NCBI GenBank assembly: GCA_000720845.1
Contig: JODU01000011.1
Coordinates: 248,001-312,000 of the forward strand
Direction: 5' to 3'
Origin: Kitasatospora aureofaciens
GTDB lineage: Bacteria > Actinomycetota > Actinomycetes > Streptomycetales > Streptomycetaceae
Length of the DNA stretch: 64,000 bases
In this document: one piece after another, positions 19,793 to 28,643 of the stretch
How the letters are laid out: every line of letters begins with the position of its first letter
Numbering within the stretch: position 1 is the first letter of the stretch
Position numbers and translations under genes: made by a program
Notes under the pieces: model-generated
The model's input: only the letters and a program-made list of their open reading frames with translations
The model's database searches: none
What the model was told of the DNA's origin: nothing

Positions 19793-19820
19793 TCAACGAT
19801 GGTCACTCGAAAGAGTTACG
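19793..19820 (-). promoter_or_regulatory. Sigma-BldN-type promoter of bldM
   Basis: On the minus strand CGTAAC (19815-19820) and CGTTGA (19793-19798) are separated by exactly 16 nt, matching the -35/-10 elements described for sigma-BldN targets. bldM is the classical BldN target in S. coelicolor. Transcription would start near 19786, giving a leader of roughly 118 nt. The remainder of the 381-bp bldM-whiD interval must also contain the whiD promoter, which I could not pinpoint. Confidence 0.8.
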
Positions 19821-20049
19821 GGGCTGTGTGTCGTCTTCGGCACTCTACGTGAGGGGGCGGGCACGCAGCAGACATGCGCGTGGGACCCGCGCCGTTTCAT
19901 CACAAGCGGTGCCCCATTCAGCCGCTTTTCTTCCACTTCGCTGGTGTCTGCGGCTAGATTCGCAATGAGTCATATTTTCATCTCCTTAGATCGTAGTTGT
20001 ACGGTCGTGGACACCGTATCCACCCAGAACGGCTACAAGGGGTCACGCA

Positions 20050-20388
20050 ATGGCAGATTTCTCCCGCCTTCCCGGACCGAACGCGGACCTGTGGGACTGG
20101 CAGCTCCTGGCCGCGTGCCGTGGGGTGGACAGCTCGCTCTTCTTCCATCCGGAAGGCGAACGCGGTGCGGCACGGAGTGCTCGCGAGAACTCGGCCAAGG
20201 AGGTCTGCATGAGGTGCCCGGTCCGGGCCGAGTGCGCGGCGCACGCGCTGGCGGTGCGCGAGCCGTACGGCGTGTGGGGCGGACTGACCGAGGACGAGCG
20301 CGAGGAGCTCATGGGGCGGGCCCGCAACCGCCTGGTCGCGGCGACGGCGTCGTCGTCGGCCGGCGGGGAGGCGGCCGCGCCTCACTGA
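20050..20388 (+). CDS. whiD: WhiB-family iron-sulfur protein WhiD
   Basis: Small [4Fe-4S] protein needed for late sporulation and spore-wall maturation in Streptomyces; WhiB-like proteins bind region 4 of the principal sigma factor. The 112 aa contain the four cluster cysteines C23, C53, C56 and C62 (CMRCPVRAEC), the GVWGGLTEDER turn, and a short basic C-terminus. ATG at 20050 is preceded by AAGGGG at 7 nt. Its position divergent from bldM is the one known in S. coelicolor. Confidence 0.95.
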   Translation: MADFSRLPGPNADLWDWQLLAACRGVDSSLFFHPEGERGAARSARENSAKEVCMRCPVRAECAAHALAVREPYGVWGGLTEDEREELMGRARNRLVAATASSSAGGEAAAPH

Positions 20389-20472
20389 CTGAAGGAACGT
20401 TTCTCTGGAAGAACGCGACGGACGGCCCGCAGGACCCCGGCCGGACCCCCCGACGCGGTCAGCGCGCCGCGG

Positions 20473-21393
20473 TCAGCGCGCCGCCGACTGGCGAGCGCCG
20501 GCCCGGGCCAGCTCGTCCAGCGTCGCCGCCACGGCCGGCACCTGCGCCAGGTCGGGCAGTGTGAGCGCGACGATCTCCCGCCGCACGGCCGGCTCCAGCG
20601 CGACCGTCCGCACTCCCCGGGGCCGTACGGACTCGACGGCGAGCTGGGGCAGGACGGCCACGCCGAGGCCCGCGCCGACCAGGCCGACCACCGCCGGGTA
20701 GTCATCGGTCGCGAAGTCGATGCGGGGGGTGAAACCGGCCCCCTCGCACACCTCGACCAGCTGTCCGCGGCAGCGCGGGCAGCCCGCGATCCACGACTCC
20801 CGGGCCAGCTCCCCGATGGCCACGGACCCGACCCTTTCCGTACGGGCGAGCCGGTGCTCCTCGGGGACCAGCGCCACCAGCCGGTCGGTCAGCAGCGGCC
20901 GCACGACGAGGTCGTCCCACTCCTCGGCGCCGGCCGCGCCCTCGTAGCGGAAGGCGAGCGCCACGTCGCAGTCGCCCTCGCGCAGCAGCTCGACGGAGGC
21001 GGGCGGCTCGGCCTCCTCCAGGAAGACCCGGGTGCCGGGGTGCGCGGCGCGCAGCGCGGCCAGGGCCGTCGGTACGAGGGTGGAGCTGCCGCTGGGGAAG
21101 GAGACCAGCCGGACCCGGCCGGCGCGCAGCCCGGCGATCGCGGCGACCTCCTCCTCGGCCGCGGTGAGCCCGGCGATGATCCCGGCGGCGTGCCGCACCA
21201 GCGCCTCTCCGGCCTGGGTCAGCCGCATCTCGCGGCCGGTGCGCACCAGCAGCGGAGTGCCGACGGAGGACTCCAGCGCCTTCATCTGCTGGCTGACGGC
21301 GGGCTGGGTGCAGCCCAGCTCGCGCCCCGCGGCGGAGAAGGAACCGGTGGATGCCACGGCGCGCAGCACGCGGAGATGACGAGCCTCGATCAC
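20473..21393 (-). CDS. LysR-family transcriptional regulator
   Basis: Regulator of 306 aa with an N-terminal winged helix-turn-helix (LRVLRAVASTGSFSAAGREL, QPAVSQQMKALESSVG, about 6-65) and a C-terminal two-lobed ligand domain. It is divergent from the MOSC-domain gene across 81 bp, so it may control that gene and itself; the ligand cannot be read from the sequence. The last codons lie in a 14-bp perfect tandem duplication (20455-20468 and 20469-20482) that repeats the stop region. Confidence 0.88.
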   Translation of the reverse strand: MIEARHLRVLRAVASTGSFSAAGRELGCTQPAVSQQMKALESSVGTPLLVRTGREMRLTQAGEALVRHAAGIIAGLTAAEEEVAAIAGLRAGRVRLVSFPSGSSTLVPTALAALRAAHPGTRVFLEEAEPPASVELLREGDCDVALAFRYEGAAGAEEWDDLVVRPLLTDRLVALVPEEHRLARTERVGSVAIGELARESWIAGCPRCRGQLVEVCEGAGFTPRIDFATDDYPAVVGLVGAGLGVAVLPQLAVESVRPRGVRTVALEPAVRREIVALTLPDLAQVPAVAATLDELARAGARQSAAR

Positions 21394-21413
21394 ACCCCCG
21401 AGGATAAGCGACC

Positions 21414-21453
21414 CTTTGACCGGACGCCGAATAATGCGTCACCGCTTTGACCG
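21414..21453. promoter_or_regulatory. Direct repeat in the LysR-MOSC intergenic region (possible regulator site)
   Basis: CTTTGACCG occurs at 21414-21422 and again at 21445-21453, 31 bp apart (about three helical turns), between the divergent LysR gene and the MOSC gene. Spacing and place suit a regulator contact region, but LysR proteins usually bind an inverted T-N11-A site, so this is only a candidate. Confidence 0.3.
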
Positions 21454-21462
21454 CGCATGTCC

Positions 21463-21468
21463 TACCGT
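21463..21468 (+). promoter_or_regulatory. -10 box for a leaderless MOSC mRNA
   Basis: TACCGT ends 6 nt before the ATG at 21475, which would put the transcript start at or next to the start codon. No ribosome site precedes that ATG. Confidence 0.5.
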
Positions 21469-21474
21469 TCTCGC

Positions 21475-22158
21475 ATGCACCTTCCCGCCACGAGGCTCCT
21501 GTCCGTCAACCTGGGACGCGCGAAGGCGGTGCCGTACACGGACCAGCCCGAGGGCGTCACCGGCATCGACAAGCGGCCGGCCGACGGCCCCGTACGGGTC
21601 GCCGCGCCCGGGGCGAAGGGCGACGGGGCGAGCGGCCTGGCCGGCGACACCGTCTGCGACACGCGGCACCACGGCGGCGACGACCAGGCGGTGTACGCGA
21701 TGGCGCGCGAGGACCTGGACGCCTGGGAGCGCGAGCTGGGCCGCGAGCTGCCGAACGGCTCGTTCGGCGAGAACCTCACCACCACCGGCCTGGACCTCGC
21801 CGGTGCCCTGATCGGCGAGCGCTGGCGGGTCGGCCCGGAGCTGCTCCTGGAGGTGACGTCCGGACGCATTCCCTGCCGCACCTTCCAGGGCCACATGGGT
21901 GAGCCGCGCTGGGTGAAGCGCTTCACGGAGAAGGGCGCGCCGGGTGCCTACTTCCGCGTCGTCGAACCAGGTGAGATCCGCGCCGGCGACCCGGTCCGGA
22001 TCGTGCACCGGCCCGCCCACGAGGTGACGGTGGCCCTGCAGTTCCGCGCGGTGACCACCCAGCGGGAGCTGCTCCCCCGGCTGCTCGCGGCGGGCGACGC
22101 GCTGCACCCGGAGGCGCTGGCGGCGGCACGCAAGTACGTGGCGCAGTACGGCGGCTAG
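21475..22158 (+). CDS. MOSC-domain protein (YiiM-like)
   Basis: A 227-aa protein with a MOSC domain, the sulfur-carrier fold of molybdenum-cofactor sulfurases. YiiM-type members act in reductive detoxification of N-hydroxylated compounds with molybdenum enzymes. Visible features are the N-terminal SVNLGRAK, the central HHGGDDQAVYAMAREDLDAW, FGENLTTTGLD, and the conserved cysteine in GRIPCRTFQ followed by the C-terminal helices. ATG at 21475 was chosen over one at 21457 because a -10 box sits 6 nt before it. No molybdopterin enzyme is adjacent. Confidence 0.85.
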   Translation: MHLPATRLLSVNLGRAKAVPYTDQPEGVTGIDKRPADGPVRVAAPGAKGDGASGLAGDTVCDTRHHGGDDQAVYAMAREDLDAWERELGRELPNGSFGENLTTTGLDLAGALIGERWRVGPELLLEVTSGRIPCRTFQGHMGEPRWVKRFTEKGAPGAYFRVVEPGEIRAGDPVRIVHRPAHEVTVALQFRAVTTQRELLPRLLAAGDALHPEALAAARKYVAQYGG

Positions 22159-22207
22159 CGGGGCGGTACGGCGGCCGAGCGAAGCGGACGTGCCCGGTCC
22201 GGGCCCA

Positions 22208-22213
22208 TAACCT
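22208..22213 (+). promoter_or_regulatory. -10 box for a leaderless SDR mRNA
   Basis: TAACCT ends 6 nt before the ATG at 22220 and there is no Shine-Dalgarno sequence, which fits transcription starting at the start codon. Confidence 0.5.
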
Positions 22214-22219
22214 TGCGCC

Positions 22220-22993
22220 ATGACAACGGCATTGATTACGGGATCGACGGCGGGCCTCGGCGCCGCGTTCGCGCGTCGGCTGGCGGCCGACGGGCACGAC
22301 CTGGTGCTGGTGGCCCGGGACACCAAGCGGCTGCGCGAACAGGCCACCGAACTGCACGACCGGCACGGCATCGAGGCGGAGGTGCTCACGGCGGACCTGT
22401 CGACGGACGCCGGCATCGACGCGGTGGCCGCCCGGCTGGGGGACCGCAGGAACCCCGTCGACCTGCTGGTCAACAACGCCGGTTTCGGCAACAAGGGCCG
22501 TTTCCTCGACGTGCCCATGGCCGACGAGCTGACCATGCTCAAGGTGCACTGCGAGGCGGTGCTCCGGCTGACCTCGGCGGCCGTGGAGGCGATGCGGGAG
22601 CGGGGCCGCGGCGGTGTCGTCAACGTGGCCTCGGTCGCCGCCTTCGTCCCGCGCGGCACCTACGGCGCCTCCAAGGCGTGGGTCGTGCAGTTCACCCAGG
22701 GCGTGGCGAAGGACCTGGCCGGCAGCGGCGTACGCCTGATGGCCCTGGCCCCGGGCTTCGTACGCACGGAGTTCCACGAACGGGCGGGCATGGGCACGGA
22801 CAACATCCCGAACTGGATGTGGCTCGACGCGGACAAGGTCGTCGCGGCGGCCCTCGCCGACCTGTCGCGCGGCAAGTCCGTGTCCATCCCCGACCCCCGC
22901 TACAAGACCCTGATGGGCGCGGCGAAGCTGGTCCCCCGGGGCATGCTGGGCGGGATCACATCCCGGACGGGACGGAAGTACGGGCCGCAGTAG
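22220..22993 (+). CDS. Short-chain dehydrogenase/reductase
   Basis: NAD(P)H-dependent oxidoreductase of 257 aa, cytoplasmic. It has the classical SDR motifs: nucleotide loop TGSTAGLG (about 8-15), NNAG (about 89-92), an active-site Ser (VASVAAF), and YGASK with the catalytic Tyr and Lys (about 152-156). An Arg at the end of strand 2 (VLVARD) suggests NADP(H). The substrate cannot be deduced. It follows the MOSC gene by 61 bp but seems to have its own promoter. Confidence 0.9.
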   Translation: MTTALITGSTAGLGAAFARRLAADGHDLVLVARDTKRLREQATELHDRHGIEAEVLTADLSTDAGIDAVAARLGDRRNPVDLLVNNAGFGNKGRFLDVPMADELTMLKVHCEAVLRLTSAAVEAMRERGRGGVVNVASVAAFVPRGTYGASKAWVVQFTQGVAKDLAGSGVRLMALAPGFVRTEFHERAGMGTDNIPNWMWLDADKVVAAALADLSRGKSVSIPDPRYKTLMGAAKLVPRGMLGGITSRTGRKYGPQ

Positions 22994-23183
22994 GAGGGGA
23001 GCCGTTGCCCTCGACGGCCGGCACACCGCCGTTGTCCGAGCCGGTGCGGACGAGGAGCGTCACCCGACCGTGTGATCCGGTCCGGTCCTTCCTGAACCGT
23101 GTGCCGGTGCGGCATAGCGTCGAACGGCTGCGCCCGCAGCGGGCGGGAGGTCGCAGGTTCGGCGAGGGAGAGGGCGGCATCGC

Positions 23184-24368
23184 GTGAACGCGGGCACTGG
23201 TGACCGGGGCGAAGTGTTCGTCAACGGCACGGGCAGGGGGCGTACGGACAGAGTGAAGACGGGCCGGGGGCCCCTGACCGGGGGCGGGGCGGTGCTGTTC
23301 TCCGACGCTCCCGGCAGTGGAGTGCCGTCGGCGGCGCCGGCCTCCGTCCCGCCCGCCCGGCCCGGCGGTGTCCCCGCCCGGGCCCGGAAAGCGGAGCGGT
23401 GGGCGAAGGTCGCGCAGCGGATCGTGCCGGACGATCTCCAGCCCGAGGTGCTGCGCCTGGAGCTGACGGAACTCGGGGACGCGTTCCGCGCGTATCAGCG
23501 GCTGCCCGAACCGGACCTCGCGGTCCTCGCCGAACTCCACGACCGCAAGGCCCGTGCCTTCGCCGCATGGGCGGCCGTCACCGGCGACGCGTCCCTGAGC
23601 GAGGAGGCGCAGCGGGCCGAGACGGCCGCGCGGACCACCCGCGAGATGAACGCCAACCGCCGCGGCGTCCCGCTGGACGGGGAGGGGCCGGGCATCGAGC
23701 GGTTGCTGACCCGGGGCCAGGGCATCCAGGCCCGCACGGTGCTGGAGCACCTCCGGGTCGGCTCCCCGCTCCCGGGGGCCGAGGCGCGGCTCGCGGTGCT
23801 CATGCTCACCCTGCGGGCCGCGCGCTCCGGTACCGGCAACGTCACCGGGCAGGACCTCGTCGGCTGGTTGCAGGGCGGCGCCGAGCGGGTGCTCCGGGAA
23901 CTGGTCGACGTGGGCTGGCTGCTGCTGCCGGAGGACGTCACCGCCGACGACGCGCTGATGTCCCGGCCCGAGGAACCCGCCCAGATCACGGTGCCCACGC
24001 TGATTCCCACGCAGCCCCGCCCGTTCTTCTTCGGAAAGGTCACCCGGGCGCGGCTCTCGGGGTGGGCGCAGAAGGTGGTGGGCGACCGGAAGCTGCGGAA
24101 GAAGAAGGCGGGGGCTGCCACCAGGCTCCTCGCGGTGTACACCGCGGCCCACAGCCGTCCCGACGGATGCCTGGGAGGCGTCGGCGAGGACGCCGGTCCG
24201 GCGCTGGACGAGGTGGCCCAGTTCTGCGGCCTGCGGCCCGAGGAGATCGCCGAGCACGCCGGGCTGCTGGTCGCCGCCGGCTGGCTCGCGGAGGAGGCGG
24301 ACACCGCCGACGGGCGGCTGCGGGGCCGGCTCGCCGAGCGCGTACTGCCGCTGAGCGGACTGCTGTGA
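23184..24368 (+). CDS. Hypothetical protein, probably cytoplasmic (394 aa)
   Basis: Not recognised. There is no signal peptide or membrane helix. The N-terminal 65 residues are disordered (Gly/Pro/Ala). From about residue 75 the sequence is mainly helical, with a possible winged-helix segment near 200-245 (GTGNVTGQDLVGWLQGG, VLRELVDVGWLLLP), a very basic patch (KVVGDRKLRKKKAG, about 310-325), and a second helical unit ending LVAAGWLAEEA. The repeated LLVAAGW/LVDVGWLL pattern hints at two winged helices, as in some replication- or plasmid-type DNA-binding proteins; this is inference. GTG at 23184 is preceded by GAGGGCGG. It converges on groEL. Confidence 0.75.
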   Translation: MNAGTGDRGEVFVNGTGRGRTDRVKTGRGPLTGGGAVLFSDAPGSGVPSAAPASVPPARPGGVPARARKAERWAKVAQRIVPDDLQPEVLRLELTELGDAFRAYQRLPEPDLAVLAELHDRKARAFAAWAAVTGDASLSEEAQRAETAARTTREMNANRRGVPLDGEGPGIERLLTRGQGIQARTVLEHLRVGSPLPGAEARLAVLMLTLRAARSGTGNVTGQDLVGWLQGGAERVLRELVDVGWLLLPEDVTADDALMSRPEEPAQITVPTLIPTQPRPFFFGKVTRARLSGWAQKVVGDRKLRKKKAGAATRLLAVYTAAHSRPDGCLGGVGEDAGPALDEVAQFCGLRPEEIAEHAGLLVAAGWLAEEADTADGRLRGRLAERVLPLSGLL

Positions 24369-24438
24369 CGGCTCGTCGCTGAGGTTCGTCAGGGGCATCG
24401 CCCAAAGGGGGCACCGGAACCGGCACACGAGAAGAACG

Positions 24439-24469
24439 GTGCCCGGCCCCCCGCAGGGGGCCGGGCACC
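24439..24469 (-). terminator. Terminator between groEL and the convergent gene
   Basis: GGTGCCCGGCCCCC (24439-24452) pairs with GGGGGCCGGGCACC (24456-24469) across a 3-nt loop. On the minus strand it is followed by GTTCTTCTC, a T-rich tail expected for the end of groES-groEL. It could also stop the plus-strand gene. Confidence 0.85.
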
Positions 24470-24497
24470 GTTCGCTCAGCTCAGCTCAGCGCAGCGC

Positions 24498-26156
<1,659 letters not shown>

Positions 26157-26264
26157 TTATACGGCAACTGCGCCCCCGACGCCCGGCTTTTTATGGTCGC
26201 GGGAGCCAGGGGCGCAGCTGGAAAGCAAGGTGCTTCGGTGAAGTGAAGAGCTACTTCGCCACTT

Positions 26265-26573
26265 CTACTTCTCGACGATCGCGAGCACGTCGCGGGCCGA
26301 GAGGACGAGGTACTCCTCGCCGTTGTACTTCACCTCGGTGCCGCCGTACTTGCTGTAGAGCACGACGTCGCCGACGCTGACGTCGAGCGGAAGACGGTTG
26401 CCGTCCTCGAAGCGGCCCGGGCCCACGGCCAGGACGACGCCCTCCTGGGGCTTCTCCTTGGCGGTGTCCGGAATGACCAGGCCCGAAGCCGTGGTCTGCT
26501 CGGCGTCGAGCGGCTGGACCACGATGCGGTCCTCGAGCGGCTTGATGGCAACCTTGGAGCTGGCGGTCGTCAC
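26265..26573 (-). CDS. groES: Co-chaperonin GroES
   Basis: Forms the seven-fold lid of the GroEL chamber. The 102-aa protein has [13 protein letters not shown] at the N-terminus, the mobile loop ([17 protein letters not shown]), and the C-terminal [20 protein letters not shown]. It is first gene of the groES-groEL operon, with its promoter bracketed by two CIRCE elements. Confidence 0.97.
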   Translation of the reverse strand: MTTASSKVAIKPLEDRIVVQPLDAEQTTASGLVIPDTAKEKPQEGVVLAVGPGRFEDGNRLPLDVSVGDVVLYSKYGGTEVKYNGEEYLVLSARDVLAIVEK

Positions 26574-26672
26574 GATCCGACCTCCCCCTTCGGAGATCTC
26601 ACGGGGTTAACTGTCTGAGGTGGCGACCAGGTCGATCCGTCGTCGCGGGTGCCGGACCTGCCCGTCGCTGTG

Positions 26673-26699
26673 TTGGCACTCTCCGGTGGGGAGTGCCAG
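26673..26699 (-). promoter_or_regulatory. CIRCE operator, promoter-downstream copy
   Basis: TTGGCACTC (26673-26681) and GAGTGCCAG (26691-26699) are inverted with a 9-nt spacer, the HrcA binding site. It overlaps the expected transcription start region of groES, so bound HrcA would block initiation or early elongation. Confidence 0.93.
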
Positions 26700-26704
26700 A
26701 GCCG

Positions 26705-26734
26705 AGACTATGACCGCGGTTAGCACTCGGTCAA
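26705..26734 (-). promoter_or_regulatory. groES-groEL promoter
   Basis: On the minus strand TTGACC (26729-26734) and TAGTCT (26705-26710) are 18 nt apart, a vegetative-type promoter. The -35 box lies inside the spacer of the upstream CIRCE and the downstream CIRCE follows the -10 box. Confidence 0.75.
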
Positions 26735-26746
26735 GCGGAGTGCCAA
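26720..26746 (-). promoter_or_regulatory. CIRCE operator, copy overlapping the -35 box
   Basis: TTAGCACTC (26720-26728) and GAGTGCCAA (26738-26746) are inverted with a 9-nt spacer that contains the -35 box of groES. This copy is closest to the CIRCE consensus. Confidence 0.95.
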
Positions 26747-26820
26747 TGCCGGCGGCGCGTCGGCGGAGATTTTCGGGTGAACGCCGGGTCGTGGAGGGCA
26801 CCCGGCACGGGTGTAGGCGT

Positions 26821-26892
26821 CGCCGGGGGCCGCCGCCCCCAGACCCCCGCTTTCGGCCCCGACGGCCTCGTGCTCGAACGCCGGACGGGCTG
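26821..26892. repeat. Streptomyces-type GC-rich intergenic repeat, probable terminator
   Basis: GGGGGCCGCCGCCCCC forms a tight hairpin and is followed by AGACCCCCGC and, further on, CGAACGCCGGACGGGCTG. This combination is widespread between Streptomyces genes. It lies immediately behind the deacetylase gene that ends at 26896 and fills the rest of the 322-bp gap next to the groES promoter. Confidence 0.55.
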
Positions 26893-26895
26893 TGG

Positions 26896-27636
26896 CTACA
26901 GGTACTTTTCCAAGTTGCCCACCGTCAGCCCCTGCTCCTCGATCGTCTCCAGCAGGCGTGCCGTGCGGGCCGCCAGGTTCGCGGCCGTCGGGTGGTCCGG
27001 GTCCACGGCCACGATGTCGCCGGGGTGGAGGCGGTGGTCGCCGCGCGTGTACGTGAGGGCGCCCTCGGCGTCGAGGGTGGCGCGCCACAGGACGAGGGCC
27101 GTGATGCCGCAGTCGGCGGCGGCGCGCAGGGTCGTGGTGTCGTACGTGCCGTGCGGCGGGCGGAAGAGGTGGGCGCGGACGCCGAAGCGCGACTGGAGCT
27201 TGGTCTGCTGGCCGCAGATCTCGGCGCGCTGGCCGGTGTACGGCAGGCCGCGCAGGGAGCGGTGGTCGAGCGTGTGGTTCTGCAGGCTCGCACCGAACGG
27301 ACGCAGCCGGGCGAGGTCGCCGTACGCCGGTCCGGCGACGGTGTCGGTGAGGAACAGGGTGACCGGGAGGCGGCGCTCGCGGACCAGGCCGGTGAAGGCG
27401 GGGTCGCGCCCGGCGCCGTCGTCGTACGTGAGGAAGACGACCCGGTCGGTGGTGCGGACGTGGTCGACGACGGGCGGCAGGGTCCGGCCCCGGTCGGCGT
27501 CCCTGCCGCTCTTCTGGGCCGGGTCCCCGGCCGCCGCCGCGTGCGGGACGGGGGCGGCCGGCCGGTCGCAGGCGGCGAGCGGGAGCAGCAGGGCGGCCAG
27601 GGCGGCGCCGGCCGGGCGGAACCGCCCTCGCCTCAC
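26896..27636 (-). CDS. Polysaccharide-deacetylase (NodB) family lipoprotein, probably degenerate
   Basis: A 246-aa predicted lipoprotein (lipobox LLPLAAC, Cys23) with a NodB-fold domain that in active members removes acetyl groups from cell-wall or other polysaccharides. Metal-site motifs are present: FLTYDDG, NHTLDH, RPPHGTYD. The late catalytic His expected after LHPGDIV is missing (IVAVDP, versus IVLTHF in the upstream paralogue), so activity is doubtful. The GTG start overlaps the TGA stop of the upstream deacetylase (GTGA), so the two are translationally coupled. Confidence 0.85.
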   Translation of the reverse strand: MRRGRFRPAGAALAALLLPLAACDRPAAPVPHAAAAGDPAQKSGRDADRGRTLPPVVDHVRTTDRVVFLTYDDGAGRDPAFTGLVRERRLPVTLFLTDTVAGPAYGDLARLRPFGASLQNHTLDHRSLRGLPYTGQRAEICGQQTKLQSRFGVRAHLFRPPHGTYDTTTLRAAADCGITALVLWRATLDAEGALTYTRGDHRLHPGDIVAVDPDHPTAANLAARTARLLETIEEQGLTVGNLEKYL

Positions 27637-28553
27637 AGGTAGTCCTCCAGGCGGGCGACCGCGTACCCGTCGGCGGTGATCCGGTCCAGGAAGCGGCGGA
27701 CCATGTCGGTCATCGTGCCGTCCCAGTCGTCGGTGCCCCGGAAGTGGGTGAGGACGATGTCGCCGGGGTGCAGGTCCTGGTCCCACTCGCGGTACTCCCA
27801 GTGGTCGACGTACACCTCCTCGCTCCAGATCGGGGCGTACTCGATGCCGCAGGACTTGGCGGCGCGCAGGGTGTCGCCGTCGTAGTTGCCGTAGGGCGGG
27901 CGGAAGAGGACGGGGCGCTTGCCGTAGTGCTTCTCCATGACGTCCTGCATGCCGCAGATCTCCCGCTTCTGCTCCTCGTAGGAGAGCGCGGGCAGGTAGG
28001 GGTGGCTCAGGGTGTGGTTGTTGAGGGTGACGCCGCGGGCCTGCATCTTCTTGAAGTAGCCGTAGTCGTCCTTGATCTCCTCGTCGGTGAGGAAGACGGT
28101 GTACGGGATCTTCAGCTCGCTCATCATCTTCAGGAACGCCGGGTCCTTCTCGGCGCCGTCGTCGATGGTGAGGAAGACGACCTTCTCCTTGGTGGGCACC
28201 GTGGTGAAGACCGGAGGGAGGTCGTCCTCCTCCTGGCCGTCGACCTCGAAGCCCTCGCGGGGCTTGATCTCCGGCTTCTTCTCGGGGGGTGCGGGGGCCG
28301 TCAGCGGGACCCTCTTGAGGTCCCAGCGCTTGGCGGCGGCGGCCAGCGCGGCCCGGGCCTCACGCGCCTTCGCCGCGCCGTCGACCGCGCGGGCCGGGGG
28401 CGCCTGCTGGCCGGGGGCACCCCGCACCTCGGGGGCGTCGTCCTGCGCGCAGCCGGCGGCGAGGGCGGCGACGGCGAGAACGGCGGTGGCACGAGGCACC
28501 CGGGACAGGCGACGCGACGCCCGACTTTTGTCATTTTGTACGACTGCTCGCAT
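27633..28553 (-). CDS. Polysaccharide-deacetylase (NodB) family lipoprotein
   Basis: A 306-aa lipoprotein (lipobox LAAGC, Cys35), so the enzyme sits on the outer face of the membrane. A helical, charged linker (about 55-110) precedes the NodB domain: TIDDG with the metal/base Asp pair (131-132), NNHTLSHP, RPPYGNYD, and the C-terminal IVLTHF His, all intact. Probable role: de-N- or de-O-acetylation of peptidoglycan or another envelope glycan. It is divergent from the methyltransferase gene across 90 bp. ATG at 28553 follows GAGGA at about 10 nt. Confidence 0.9.
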   Translation of the reverse strand: MRAVVQNDKSRASRRLSRVPRATAVLAVAALAAGCAQDDAPEVRGAPGQQAPPARAVDGAAKAREARAALAAAAKRWDLKRVPLTAPAPPEKKPEIKPREGFEVDGQEEDDLPPVFTTVPTKEKVVFLTIDDGAEKDPAFLKMMSELKIPYTVFLTDEEIKDDYGYFKKMQARGVTLNNHTLSHPYLPALSYEEQKREICGMQDVMEKHYGKRPVLFRPPYGNYDGDTLRAAKSCGIEYAPIWSEEVYVDHWEYREWDQDLHPGDIVLTHFRGTDDWDGTMTDMVRRFLDRITADGYAVARLEDYL

Positions 28554-28643
28554 GGTGCCGGATCCTCGCAGTCACCGGCCGCCGAGCCCGGCACGACACC
28601 GCGCCGCAGGCACACCGTCCACCGACTGGCCCACAATGAGTCG

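Noticed and set aside
20389..20472. A small gene between whiD and the LysR gene
   Set aside because: Only 84 bp, with no start codon with a ribosome site in a biased frame.
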